Positions 17,513 to 25,791 of a stretch of 64,000 nt of DNA are shown piece after piece. Source of the stretch: Rhizobacter sp964253025. GTDB taxonomy: Bacteria; Pseudomonadota; Gammaproteobacteria; Burkholderiales; Burkholderiaceae_C. Every line of letters begins with the position of its first letter. Positions within the stretch are counted from its first letter, which is position 1. The stretch spans positions 1,798,001-1,862,000 of the forward strand of contig NZ_CAXUQC020000001.1 in the NCBI RefSeq assembly GCF_964253025.1, in the 5' to 3' direction. The translations under genes were made by a program, and so were the position numbers. Below the pieces are notes generated by a model. The model saw only the letters and a list, made by a program, of their open reading frames with translations, was not told where the DNA came from and did no database searches.

Positions 17513-18109
17513 TCAGCCGGGTTGCCAGTTCATCTGCGAGGCGGGCGGCTGGGCGGCTTCCCACGCGTCCATGTCGTCCTGTTCCACCTCGAGCCGGTTG
17601 AGGAAGTCGACGAAGTCCGCGGCCACCCAGGCGACGTTGTGGTACGGGTCGCGGGCCAGGGTCTCGTCGTCGCCTGCCCACATGCGAGACCAGAACAGCA
17701 CCTGGCCGAAGCGGTCGGGCCGCAGGTCGAAGAGGAACTTGCTGCCGCCGGAAGCGCTGCAAAAGGCGAAGCTCTGGGGCGGCAGGATGTCAGAGACGAC
17801 CTCGTGCACGTCCTGCAGTTCCGGGCGCTCGGTGGGGTCCGTGCCGAGCCGGTACATGTCGCTCAGGCTGGCCCACAGCCCGCCTTCGGCGGCCGGGGAG
17901 CCCACCGGCCACCAGAGGCGGACGAACGAGAACCGGCCCATGGAGCGGTTCGGCCCGCCCACCAGGGGGTCAGCTCCGTTGAATCGAAGCATGAACTGCT
18001 CGTACGGCAGGGGCAGGGCAGCCACGCCGACGGTAGCGGCGAATGCGGCAAGAGCGTCGGCGGACACGGCTGGGCCGGCTTCGCGAAACTCGATGTCTTT
18101 TCTCAGCAT
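17513..18109 (-). CDS. SMI1/KNR4-family immunity-like protein
   Basis: The 198-residue cytoplasmic protein has the SMI1/KNR4 pattern: an early helix with 'LPLPYEQFMLRFNGADPLVG', a beta-hairpin region with 'FSFVRLWWP', and a late 'FLFDLRPDRFGQVLFWSRMW' with a terminal helix 'VAADFVDFLNRLE'. This superfamily is a very common immunity fold in bacterial toxin systems. It follows the predicted WHH nuclease toxin gene after 12 bases on the same strand, so it is the obvious candidate for neutralising that toxin. Confidence 0.82.
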   Translation of the reverse strand: MLRKDIEFREAGPAVSADALAAFAATVGVAALPLPYEQFMLRFNGADPLVGGPNRSMGRFSFVRLWWPVGSPAAEGGLWASLSDMYRLGTDPTERPELQDVHEVVSDILPPQSFAFCSASGGSKFLFDLRPDRFGQVLFWSRMWAGDDETLARDPYHNVAWVAADFVDFLNRLEVEQDDMDAWEAAQPPASQMNWQPG

Positions 18110-18121
18110 GGGGAGATCTCC

Positions 18122-18994
18122 TTAGAACGCTTTGTCCTTGACGACGGACGCGCCGCCGGTGTGCGCGGCGCCACTGCCGCCGCGCGACTGGGAACGGTCG
18201 TGCACATCGGTGCGAACGAGTTCCATGGTGGCGCCGTCTTCCTTGTGGTGCCAGGTGTAGCCGGCCGGTTCGTTCTTGCCGTTGCCGGGCCAGTTGGGGT
18301 CGCCCGTGCGCTGGCGCATGGCGTCGCGGGCCGCCGTCATGTCGCTGCCGTGGTTGCCCTTCATGTCCGTCAGCTCGACGCGGTCGAGCACGACCGGCTT
18401 CTTGTCCATGTTGGGCGCCTTGGCGGTGGAGAAGTCCGGGTAGCCCTCCTTGTAGTCCATGGAGACCTTGCCGTCTTCGCTGGTCCACTTGCCATTGCCC
18501 CTGGAGCCGGGCGGGTCCCAGGTGCCGCGGGTGGGCAACTGCGAGCCCCACTTCTGTTCGGCCGAGCACGCCTTGCAGCTGTTGGCCGCCTTGCGCCGTG
18601 CATCCTGCGCTGCCTTGGCCGCTGCCTTGCGGTTGGCCACGGCGCGCTTCTGCACGGCATCGAGCAGCTCCTTCGTGGTCTTGGCGATGTCGTCGGCAAG
18701 CTTGGTGAGGCGCTTGGCGGCCCGCGACGCCTTGATCGTCTTGGCGGCGGCGTCGCCGATGTAGGGAATCATCGATGCGACTGACAGCCCCGCGCCCAGC
18801 CAGTCGCCCTTGGCCAGGCTCATGACCGCACTGACGCCATCGCTGATGGGCGTCGGGTCCACGATGCCGGCGGCGTCGACCACCCCTTGGGCAATCTCGA
18901 ACTCGCGCGAGCTGGCCAGGTCCTTGAGCTTGTCCTGGAGGGCGGTCACCTTGCTGTCGGGGACCTTCTCCAGTTCCTTGAGTTTTTCTCCCAT
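18122..18994 (-). CDS. Predicted WHH-type HNH/endonuclease VII toxin (type VI effector)
   Basis: The 290-residue protein has an N-terminal helical region with a pretoxin-like hydrophobic segment ('DPTPISDGVSAVMSLAKGDW', about 46-65, to 'SMIPYIGDAAA', 74-84). A Lys/Ala-rich coiled coil with a CKAC pair (Cys140, Cys143) follows. The C-terminal domain has 'AGYTWHHKEDGATMELV' (Trp248, His249, His250), His265 and 'AAHTGG' (His278). This matches the WHH family of HNH/ENDO VII nucleases found in polymorphic toxins. It lacks its own PAAR or Rhs part, so the DUF4123 adaptor encoded upstream probably loads it onto the VgrG/PAAR spike. Confidence 0.85.
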   Translation of the reverse strand: MGEKLKELEKVPDSKVTALQDKLKDLASSREFEIAQGVVDAAGIVDPTPISDGVSAVMSLAKGDWLGAGLSVASMIPYIGDAAAKTIKASRAAKRLTKLADDIAKTTKELLDAVQKRAVANRKAAAKAAQDARRKAANSCKACSAEQKWGSQLPTRGTWDPPGSRGNGKWTSEDGKVSMDYKEGYPDFSTAKAPNMDKKPVVLDRVELTDMKGNHGSDMTAARDAMRQRTGDPNWPGNGKNEPAGYTWHHKEDGATMELVRTDVHDRSQSRGGSGAAHTGGASVVKDKAF

Positions 18995-19004
18995 GGCGCC
19001 GCGG

Positions 19005-19646
19005 TCAGCCTTTGCCGGTGGATGGCGCCTGCGACCTCAGGCGCTCGGCCAGCGCCCGTGCCTCGGCCTCGAGCTCTTCGGGCGTTTGCCGGGCGCGCTT
19101 GAGCAGCGCAGCGCGCAACTCCTCCTTGGCCTGTGCCAGGTCTTCGGGTGAGGCTGCAGGGTAGGGGCCATCGCCCTGCTGTGCCTGCTTCAGCGCCACC
19201 ACGAGTTCGGCCCAGTCGGCCTCGGTGAGGGGCGCGTCGTCCTCAGGGGCCGCGGGCGGGAGGTCGGGGTCGAGCCAGTAGGCTCCGTCGCGGAACTCCC
19301 AGGTGGCGGCTTCTTCCCAGGCGTCGTCGAAGTCCTCGCCGAAGATGCGGTCCCAGCGGTCGTGGGGGGACACGCTGGTGTCCGCCAGTGCGGCGGCGAT
19401 CTGCGGCTGCTGATCGAAGTTCGGGTTGATGCTGTACATCATGAGCACGTAGGCCATCAGGTCTTCGTCGCTCGTGAGGCCATGCGCGCGGGCTCGCTTG
19501 ACGCCCGCGATCACGCTGGCGCGACGCATGGCGTCGCTCTCGCGGTACGCCGGGTGGGCATCGTGCACGGCTTCCATGATGCGGCCGATGAAGGCTTCGG
19601 CATCCTGCTGCAGGAGGCGGTCGAACTGGTCGTGCGGGATCTTCAT
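19005..19646 (-). CDS. Conserved protein of type VI effector operon, possible adaptor partner
   Basis: I do not recognise a named family in this 213-residue acidic protein. It has no signal or membrane segment. The N-terminal half is helical with 'RASVIAGVKRARAHGLTSDEDLMAYVLMMY' (key parts 'RARAHGLTSDEDLMAYVLMM' and 'DRWDRIFGEDFDDAW'), a pattern I associate with small proteins following DUF4123 adaptors. The C-terminal half is Glu/Ala-rich and probably coiled coil. It overlaps the DUF4123 stop by four bases and precedes the toxin by 10 bases, so a co-chaperone role for the toxin is plausible. Confidence 0.6.
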   Translation of the reverse strand: MKIPHDQFDRLLQQDAEAFIGRIMEAVHDAHPAYRESDAMRRASVIAGVKRARAHGLTSDEDLMAYVLMMYSINPNFDQQPQIAAALADTSVSPHDRWDRIFGEDFDDAWEEAATWEFRDGAYWLDPDLPPAAPEDDAPLTEADWAELVVALKQAQQGDGPYPAASPEDLAQAKEELRAALLKRARQTPEELEAEARALAERLRSQAPSTGKG

Positions 19647-20248
19647 CGGGGGCCTCCGGCGATGCGTTGGGAAGACAGCGAGACGACATCGCTTGCCAGA
19701 CGCGGCTCATGACCCTGTGCGCCCCGAACGCGGCTGAACACCTGGGCGGTGTCGGCGTCGGCGCCTTCGATGACGAACCAGTCGATGGCCTCGCGGAGGA
19801 AGTCGTCGAGCTGGTCGTGGCTGGAGGTGGGCAGGAACGCGCGCATCACCCGTGGATCGTAGAAGCGGAAGTAGGCCTTCCTGCCGTCCGGCAAGGTGGC
19901 GTAAAGGAAGTGGCGCAGGTGGTGGCTGAGCGCGGCGCCGTCGAGCGCGCTGCCGAGGAAGTAGCCGACGCTCGTTCCCCACGCGTCCTGGAGCAGGCGC
20001 TCGGCCACGGCGGAGTCGGGCAGCACCTGCACCAGGTAGGGCGCGTAGGCCGCGAAGGTGGCGGCCGACTGGCCCTTGTAGAGGCAACTGTACGGGCAGT
20101 CGCCGTTCGAGAGCAGCGACACGACGCCGGTGTCGCGTGCCGCATCCAGCACGGCAAAGACGGACGACGAGGTGGAGAACAGCAGCGCCTCCAGGCGATC
20201 GGCCCGCTTCAGGCGCTGGCGACGCTCGCCTGCGACCGTGTCAGTCAC
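19643..20248 (-). CDS. DUF4123 type VI effector adaptor/chaperone
   Basis: The protein (about 201 residues) carries the DUF4123 signature: 'LEALLF', 'VFAVLDAARDTGV', 'AAYAPYLVQV', 'LRHFLYATLPDGRKAYFRFY' and 'DPRVMRAFLPT'. Such proteins (Tap/Tec) bind a cargo effector and load it onto VgrG or PAAR. I prefer the GTG start at 20248, which overlaps the PAAR stop by eight bases. An ATG at 20278 is in frame but would overlap by 38 bases and has no visible ribosome-binding site. It is encoded between PAAR and the toxin. Confidence 0.87.
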   Translation of the reverse strand: MTDTVAGERRQRLKRADRLEALLFSTSSSVFAVLDAARDTGVVSLLSNGDCPYSCLYKGQSAATFAAYAPYLVQVLPDSAVAERLLQDAWGTSVGYFLGSALDGAALSHHLRHFLYATLPDGRKAYFRFYDPRVMRAFLPTSSHDQLDDFLREAIDWFVIEGADADTAQVFSRVRGAQGHEPRLASDVVSLSSQRIAGGPR

Positions 20249-20606
20249 CGTCGACGCTCTCGACGAAGGGCGAACCATCGGCAGCGGCCTGGATGAGGCA
20301 CTTGCCCTGGGCCTTGGCGCCGATCAGCACCGTGGGGAAACCCACGGCGATCACGCCGCCGTGCGCGGTCTTGTCGCCGAGGCGTGCTGCAGGCTTGCCG
20401 CCGATCAGCACGGTCGCTTCACCCTGGGCGATGGTGTCGGGCGGGCCGACGCAGAACGCCTTGTCCCCTTGGCGCGCCGCCGGGAGGCCACCGATCAGCA
20501 CCGTGACGCAGCCGGGCGGCAGGATGGGCCCGCCCACGTGCGGCTTGGGGCCGGGATCGACCATGGGGCAGGTGTGCATGTCGGTGACGCGAGCGGCGGG
20601 TTGCAT
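20241..20606 (-). CDS. PAAR-domain spike protein
   Basis: This 121-residue protein is a stand-alone PAAR repeat protein. It begins 'MQPAARVTDMHTCPM' and repeats the 'TVLIGGLPAARQGDK' / 'TVLIGGKPAARLGDKTAHGG' units that fold into the sharp cone capping VgrG. Zinc ligands His11, Cys13 and later His/Cys are present. The last 20 residues are an extension that could contact the adaptor or effector. It is cotranscribed with vgrG and the DUF4123 gene. Confidence 0.93.
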   Translation of the reverse strand: MQPAARVTDMHTCPMVDPGPKPHVGGPILPPGCVTVLIGGLPAARQGDKAFCVGPPDTIAQGEATVLIGGKPAARLGDKTAHGGVIAVGFPTVLIGAKAQGKCLIQAAADGSPFVESVDGD

Positions 20607-20653
20607 GGCGCAGGGCTCCTGATGCGGTCAAGCGGTGACGGACGGGACCTGCG

Positions 20654-21181
20654 TCAGTCCGGGCTGAACACGACCGAGCGCAGGCAGTCGGGCGAGCGCT
20701 CGGCAAAACCGAAGCTGAGCTTGCCCCACACCTCGCGCCGCGAGTAGCTGGTCTGTTCGTCAAGGGAGCGGCCGCGCGGATGGTCCGTGATGTCGAGGCC
20801 TTCGTAGCGCCGCAACACCTCGGCGCGGGGCACGCACGCGCCTGCCAGCTGGATGACCAGGAACCCGGGGTGCGGCTGTTCCTTCTTAATGCGCAGGTCG
20901 ATCGACTCGATGACGACGCCGTTGCTCAGCGCGAGGTCCTGGGCCTTGTAGAAGCTGAAGTACTCGTTCTCGCTGTCCTTGGCGAGCACGACATTGAGTG
21001 CCGATTCGATCTTGTCGGTCGAGAACGGCAGCCGCGTCGGCAGGTAGTCGATGACGGTCCAGAGGTCGAGGGTTTTCATGCGGGAAGTTCCTTGGGGAGT
21101 GCGACTGGCGGCCGGGGCGCCAGTCAGCAGGGACGCGAGCAGCAGGGGCACGAGCAGCAGGGGAATGGCCGGCGCCCGCAT
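20654..21181 (-). CDS. Exported protein next to vgrG, candidate periplasmic immunity protein
   Basis: The 175-residue product has a strong signal peptide (MRAPAIPLLLVPLLLASLLTG with Ala-Pro-Ala-Ala following) if translated from 21181. An in-frame ATG at 21079 has an AAGGA nine bases upstream and would give a leaderless protein of 141 residues. The mature part contains 'LDLWTVIDYLPTRLPFSTDK' and 'GFLVIQLAGACVPRAEVLRR', with two cysteines. I recognise no named family. It lies 32 bases after the VgrG stop. VgrG carries a C-terminal HExxH domain, so a cognate periplasmic immunity role is a reasonable inference. Confidence 0.65.
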   Translation of the reverse strand: MRAPAIPLLLVPLLLASLLTGAPAASRTPQGTSRMKTLDLWTVIDYLPTRLPFSTDKIESALNVVLAKDSENEYFSFYKAQDLALSNGVVIESIDLRIKKEQPHPGFLVIQLAGACVPRAEVLRRYEGLDITDHPRGRSLDEQTSYSRREVWGKLSFGFAERSPDCLRSVVFSPD

Positions 21182-21212
21182 GAATCGCCGGCGCGCGGAG
21201 AACGCAGCGCGC

Positions 21213-23993
21213 TCATGGCTTGCCGGGATAGTGCTTCTCATACCATCCTCCGTAGTACTCGTTGTAGGTCGGGTTGGTGGGGCCGGAGACCCGCTCGCCG
21301 TTGCCGAAGATCTGGCCGATCTTGTCGCGGGCCGCGCCGGCGTTGCCGTCCTTCAGGTACTGATCGTAGGCCGCGTTGTACTTCGGGTGGTTGGCCGGGT
21401 TGCCGGCGATGCCGATGTCCGGTCCGCCATTCTTCACGATCTCGCGCTGCACCTCGATGTTCTTCATCGTGGCTGCGCCCTCGTCGCCCAGGGTTCCCTT
21501 CAGGAAGGCGGCCTTGCCCGAGCGGTCGTCCTTGAACGGGTACTTCGCGTGGCCCACCTCGTGTGCCAGGACCTGGGTCGCCTGTTTCGGGTCCGACTTC
21601 AGCGCGCTGTCGATGGTGATGACCTTCTGGTCCCGGCTGGCGTGCGAGCCGCCGCCGGCGGGCCCGTCCTTGATGACCCAGCCGTCCTTCTTCAGGTCGG
21701 CGAGGTCCTTCTGCAACGTGGGCGACTGCGCCGCGATGTCATCCACGTCCTGCCCGAGGCCCGTCTGCTGCTTGGGCACGGGGGTGTTCGCTGCCAACGC
21801 GGAGGAGGGCGCGGCGGGGCAGTTGATCTTCACGAGCGGCGCGTTGATCTTGATTTCGCCCGGGGTCATCGTGATCGAACTCGCGCCTACCGACAGCACG
21901 AGCTTGGTGCTGCCCTCGATGAAGATCTCCTTGCCGTTGGCGGTGATCTTGTCGGCCCCGGTGAGCGAGATCGTCTTGCCGGCCTTGACCGTGACGTTGT
22001 CGCCGGCCGAGATGCCGCGGCTCTTGCCCACCTGCTCGTTGTAGACGCCCGCGACGATGAAGTTCGCCAGCCCGCCGACGTTCACGCTGTAGCCCGCACC
22101 GACGTTGACCATGTAGCCGAGGCCGACGTTCGTCACCTTGGCCATCCCGACGTTCTGGATGTTGGCCATGGTGACCGTCTCGGTCAGGTTCTTGCCGATC
22201 TTGATCGCCTGGTTCCGGCCGATGGTCTGCCGGTGGTTGGCACCGACGGTCTCGGTGTGGTTGCTGCCGATCTTCTCGGTGTGGTTGACGTCGATGTTGT
22301 TGAAGCGGTCGTGCTTGACCTGCACGCGCTCGTCGTGGTCGATGACCTTGTTGCGGTCGTGTCCCACCCAGTGGCTTTCGTCGTTCTCGACCTCGATGCG
22401 CTGGTTCTTCTCGGCATGCAGCCACACCTCCTCGCTGCCCTTCTTGTCCTCGAAGCGCAGCGCGTTGGCATGGTCGTAGCCGCCCCCCTGGCTCGATCGG
22501 CTGAGGATGCCGGTCTGGGTCTGGTTGGCGGGCAGTTGCCAGGGCGGCATGTTCGCCGCGTTGTAGACCCGCCCGGTGATGAGCGGTCGGTCGGGGTTGC
22601 CGTCGAGGAACTGGACGAGCACTTCCTGGCCGATGCGCGGGACGGCGATGAAACCGAAGTTGCTGCCCGCCCAGGTGCTCGCCACCCGCACCCAGGCGGA
22701 TGACTTTTCGTCGAACTCCCCGAGGCGATCCCAGTGGAACTGCACGCGCACGCGACCGAATTCGTCGCTGTGGATCTCCGCGCCCTTGGGGCCGGTGACG
22801 ATGGCCGTCTGCAGGCCGTAGATGTGCGGCTCGATGCTGTTGTAGCCGCGTGAGGGGCGCCAGGGAATCTTCTTGCGCAGGCAGGTGAGCCGGTTGTGAT
22901 AGTGGGCGGCCGTGGCCTCGCCTGCACCGTAGTTGTTGGCGGCCACGTGGCGCACCTCGATCACGAGGAACTCGTGGTCTTCGGTGTTGCTGCCCATCAC
23001 CTGCTGGTCGAAGTGCCCGACCAGGCGGAACCAGCGCCCGGGCATCATGCCCCGCAGGTTGCCGATGGCCTCGAAGTGCTTGCCTGCGGCCTCGATCTCC
23101 TCCATGCGCAGGCGCACGAAAGCCTGGCCCGCATCGCGCGTGGCAAAGCCATACGCACCGGCGTACTCGTACACCTCGAGGGCGGGCACCTGTCCCTGCT
23201 GGTTGACCGTCGGGATCTCGCTCGCCTGGGGCCGGGGCTTCTTGAAGTCGAAGCTGGTCGCGGCCACGGAGGTCGACGACAGGCGGCGGACCGGGGTGAA
23301 CTGCGTGATGCCGTGGTCCTCGCTCAGGTGCGCCTCGTCGTGGAAGGGCACCTTCACGCCCGGGGCGTCGATGGGGTCGGACAACCGGGAGTCGCCGCCC
23401 AGCACCAGGGTGTGACCGTCCTTGCGGTGCTCGTACCAGTAGTGCCAGCCCAGGGCCTCCCAGCGGCGATGCAGGTAGTTGTAGTCGCTCTCGTCGAACT
23501 GCACCGCATCCGTCATCACCGGGTCGGTGCCGAGGGCGAGCTGCTTCCAGTCGGTGGTGTCGTAGTCGCCGAAGATGGAGACGGTCTGCTCGCGCACCGT
23601 CATGCCGTGGAAGATGTGGTTGTCCTTTCGCAGCCGGAGGAAGGCGAGCCACGGCAGCAGCACCATGTCGTACTGCGCCAGGCCGCCCTCGATGGCGACG
23701 AAGCGGAACTCGAACACATAGCCGCTGAAATACCGTGGCTCGCCGCGCTCGCGCGTGAGCTCGACCGTCACCAGCTTGCCGAGCACCGACTTGAGCGGAA
23801 TGCGCGGGTCGTTCGACAGCACCTCCACGGTGAACTGGAAGTCGGCCGACAGCGTTTCCACCGCATCGAGCCGGTTGGCCACGAGCGGTGTGTCCGGCCC
23901 GTCGCCGCGCGGGAAGTGCAGCTTGATCAGCTGGTTGTGTTGGCGGCCTGTCAGGGCCTGCAGCGCCTTGGCGCCCTCGGCGAGGTTGATCAT
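21213..23993 (-). CDS. vgrG: Evolved VgrG (TssI) with C-terminal HExxH metallopeptidase-like domain
   Basis: The 926-residue protein is a type VI spike. Its N-terminal gp27-like part (about 10-400) includes 'LIKLHFPRGDGPDTPLVANR' and 'YNYLHRRWEALGWHYWYEHR'. A gp5 OB-fold follows ('SSAWVRVASTWAGSNFGFIA', 'PRIGQEVLVQFLDGNPDRPL'), then a beta-helix needle of repeated 'NHTETVG/NVGL' units and a DUF2345 region. The extra C-terminus (about 745-926) has HEVGH at 811-815 and a downstream acidic 'GDEGA' that could supply the third zinc ligand, so it is a predicted metallopeptidase effector like that of Pseudomonas VgrG2b. The start at 23993 overlaps the ankyrin gene by four bases. Confidence 0.93.
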   Translation of the reverse strand: MINLAEGAKALQALTGRQHNQLIKLHFPRGDGPDTPLVANRLDAVETLSADFQFTVEVLSNDPRIPLKSVLGKLVTVELTRERGEPRYFSGYVFEFRFVAIEGGLAQYDMVLLPWLAFLRLRKDNHIFHGMTVREQTVSIFGDYDTTDWKQLALGTDPVMTDAVQFDESDYNYLHRRWEALGWHYWYEHRKDGHTLVLGGDSRLSDPIDAPGVKVPFHDEAHLSEDHGITQFTPVRRLSSTSVAATSFDFKKPRPQASEIPTVNQQGQVPALEVYEYAGAYGFATRDAGQAFVRLRMEEIEAAGKHFEAIGNLRGMMPGRWFRLVGHFDQQVMGSNTEDHEFLVIEVRHVAANNYGAGEATAAHYHNRLTCLRKKIPWRPSRGYNSIEPHIYGLQTAIVTGPKGAEIHSDEFGRVRVQFHWDRLGEFDEKSSAWVRVASTWAGSNFGFIAVPRIGQEVLVQFLDGNPDRPLITGRVYNAANMPPWQLPANQTQTGILSRSSQGGGYDHANALRFEDKKGSEEVWLHAEKNQRIEVENDESHWVGHDRNKVIDHDERVQVKHDRFNNIDVNHTEKIGSNHTETVGANHRQTIGRNQAIKIGKNLTETVTMANIQNVGMAKVTNVGLGYMVNVGAGYSVNVGGLANFIVAGVYNEQVGKSRGISAGDNVTVKAGKTISLTGADKITANGKEIFIEGSTKLVLSVGASSITMTPGEIKINAPLVKINCPAAPSSALAANTPVPKQQTGLGQDVDDIAAQSPTLQKDLADLKKDGWVIKDGPAGGGSHASRDQKVITIDSALKSDPKQATQVLAHEVGHAKYPFKDDRSGKAAFLKGTLGDEGAATMKNIEVQREIVKNGGPDIGIAGNPANHPKYNAAYDQYLKDGNAGAARDKIGQIFGNGERVSGPTNPTYNEYYGGWYEKHYPGKP

Positions 23994-24763
23994 CGGGAAG
24001 CGGCTCCGGAAGCGGGGGCGGCAGCGGGGCAGGGACCTTGCAACATGGGGACGATCTCCTCGGCGTTGCGGCGCGGGACGTTCGCCGGGCGTTCGCCCTT
24101 GCGGTTCACCGCACAACGGTCGGCGCCTGCATCGAGCAGGAGGCGCACGTAGCGGGGCTTGCCCGTGCGGGCGGCGTGGTGCAGGGCGGTGTTGCCGGAG
24201 CGGTCGGTGGCGTTCAGCGGTGCGCCCCGCGCCAACAGGGTGTGGGTGAGCGACTCGGCCTCGGCATTGAAGTCGTGGACGAAGGCCATGCCCATCAACG
24301 ACGTGAGGCCGAGCTCGGCCTGCACGTAGTCCGCGCGAGCGCCACGCGCCAGCAGTTCATGCGCGACGGCGAACTTGCTGCTGCCGAGCGCGATGTCGAG
24401 CGGGGGAAGCCCGGCGCGGCCCGTGTCGTTGGGGTTCGCGCCAGCGTCCAGCACCTCGCGCACGGTCTCCACCCGACCGAGGAACGCGGCGAACTGGAGT
24501 GGCGTAACGAATTCACCGTCAACCTGCAGCGGACCGTCGACCGGCACGCCGCACGCCACCAGGCGACCGAACTGCCCGCGGCTGATGCCGTTCAGGATGG
24601 CATTCGTGGAGATGGGCGCCTTGCCGCAGGCAGCCGCGGTTCGCCCCGGGCCCGCCTGCTGCTCGGCCTGCACGGCGACTGGCATGGCGGCTGCCAGCAC
24701 CAGCCAGCTGCAGGCGACGAAGAAGGCACCCAGGGCGCGGGGCATGTTCATGGCTCGGTTCAT
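23990..24763 (-). CDS. Exported ankyrin-repeat protein
   Basis: The 257-residue protein has a signal peptide (PRALGAFFVACSWLVLAAAM, cleavage near Ala-Gln-Ala) and at least four ankyrin repeats. The clearest are 'TPLQFAAFLGRVETVREVLD', 'NPNDTGRAGLPPLDIAL' and 'GNTALHHAARTGKPRYVRLL'. Ankyrin repeats bind proteins, and exported ankyrin proteins are known as immunity partners of type VI effectors. It is coupled by four-base overlaps both to the upstream gene and to vgrG. A second immunity protein or a helper of VgrG is plausible; neither is shown by sequence alone. Confidence 0.8.
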   Translation of the reverse strand: MNRAMNMPRALGAFFVACSWLVLAAAMPVAVQAEQQAGPGRTAAACGKAPISTNAILNGISRGQFGRLVACGVPVDGPLQVDGEFVTPLQFAAFLGRVETVREVLDAGANPNDTGRAGLPPLDIALGSSKFAVAHELLARGARADYVQAELGLTSLMGMAFVHDFNAEAESLTHTLLARGAPLNATDRSGNTALHHAARTGKPRYVRLLLDAGADRCAVNRKGERPANVPRRNAEEIVPMLQGPCPAAAPASGAASR

Positions 24764-25629
24764 TCGAAGCGCTTGAGGAGGCGATCGAGCTCGCCCATGC
24801 GGCCCTGGCTGAGGAGCGATCGCGCCTCTTCGTACTCAGGGGTGTCGATGGAAAAGGCGGGGTTGCGCACAGCGAGCTTGTCCATGCGGGCGCGCAGCAG
24901 GGTCTGTGTCAGGCCGACGGCGACCTCGGGATTGAGCATCTGCGTGCCCAGGTCGAGGACGGAGCCGGCCACCCGCGTGACCGACGTAGCCACCGCACCT
25001 CGCAGCGCCTTGCGGCTCGCGTCCAGCTCGCGCGCCACGTCCTTGGACACCGCGGCTTGCCGAGCATCTTCCACCTTCAGGTACTGGCCGAGCCGGGAGT
25101 TGGAATAGGTGGGCGGTTTCGACGGAGGCAGGGTGGAGGCCTTGCTGCCCAGCACGTCGAGGTAGGGGCCGAAGCGGTCGCGCTTCATCATGTCCTTGAG
25201 CGTGGTCTCGAACACCTTCATCGTCCCGCCGCTCAGGTTGCCGCGCACCATGTCGACCGCCAGGCTCATGTACTTCTCGGCCGACTTCGCGCCGACGAGG
25301 GTGTCCCGCAACGGGCGGAACTGGGGAAACTTCTGCAGCGCGACCCAGGTCTTGGGGTCGTTGGCCATCAGTTCGCGCATCACGCGGTCGAAGCGATGCG
25401 GGTTGTGCTGCCGCAGGTAGGCGATGTAGTCCAGGTAGTCGAGGAGCTTGGGGCCATGCTTGCGTGCGGCCTTGATGGTGTTTTCGGCGACCTTGTGGTC
25501 GCTGCGTTGCTGCGAGTCGTCACCCCGCGCGGCCCGGCCCGGGCGCACCGGCTCGTAGCCCGAGCCCTGGGGCACGTCGGTCAGCTCGATGCTGCCGTCC
25601 GGCAGCACGCGGCGATAGAGCTGGCCCAT
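24760..25629 (-). CDS. Hypothetical protein, first gene of the vgrG operon
   Basis: This 289-residue protein starts at ATG 25629; the frame continues upstream to 25749 but that part looks non-coding. The first residues, 'MGQLYRRVLPDGSIELTDVP', resemble the start of DUF4124-type domains but without a signal peptide. The rest is helical and basic, with 'HGPKLLDYLDYIAYLRQ' and 'VARELDASRKALRGAVAT', and no catalytic motif that I recognise. It overlaps the ankyrin gene by four bases and seems to be the promoter-proximal gene of the vgrG operon. It may be an effector, an adaptor or an unrelated protein. Confidence 0.6.
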   Translation of the reverse strand: MGQLYRRVLPDGSIELTDVPQGSGYEPVRPGRAARGDDSQQRSDHKVAENTIKAARKHGPKLLDYLDYIAYLRQHNPHRFDRVMRELMANDPKTWVALQKFPQFRPLRDTLVGAKSAEKYMSLAVDMVRGNLSGGTMKVFETTLKDMMKRDRFGPYLDVLGSKASTLPPSKPPTYSNSRLGQYLKVEDARQAAVSKDVARELDASRKALRGAVATSVTRVAGSVLDLGTQMLNPEVAVGLTQTLLRARMDKLAVRNPAFSIDTPEYEEARSLLSQGRMGELDRLLKRFE

Positions 25630-25791
25630 GTCAGCCGTGGCCTGCGGCCGGTGGCAGGCCGGTCGAGCCGGTGACGGAGCGGACGTTCGGGCGGGTGTGC
25701 AAGGCCGGGCTGCGCAAGGTCGGGATGCCGCTATTAGAAGCGGCGCCACTGCCGGCGCGGCACGACGAAAGTAATACGCGGCCGGTGGCGG

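Noticed and set aside
21051..24152. Long plus-strand frames opposite vgrG
   Set aside because: They are shadows of the minus-strand vgrG and give Val/Asp/His-rich proteins without recognisable domains.
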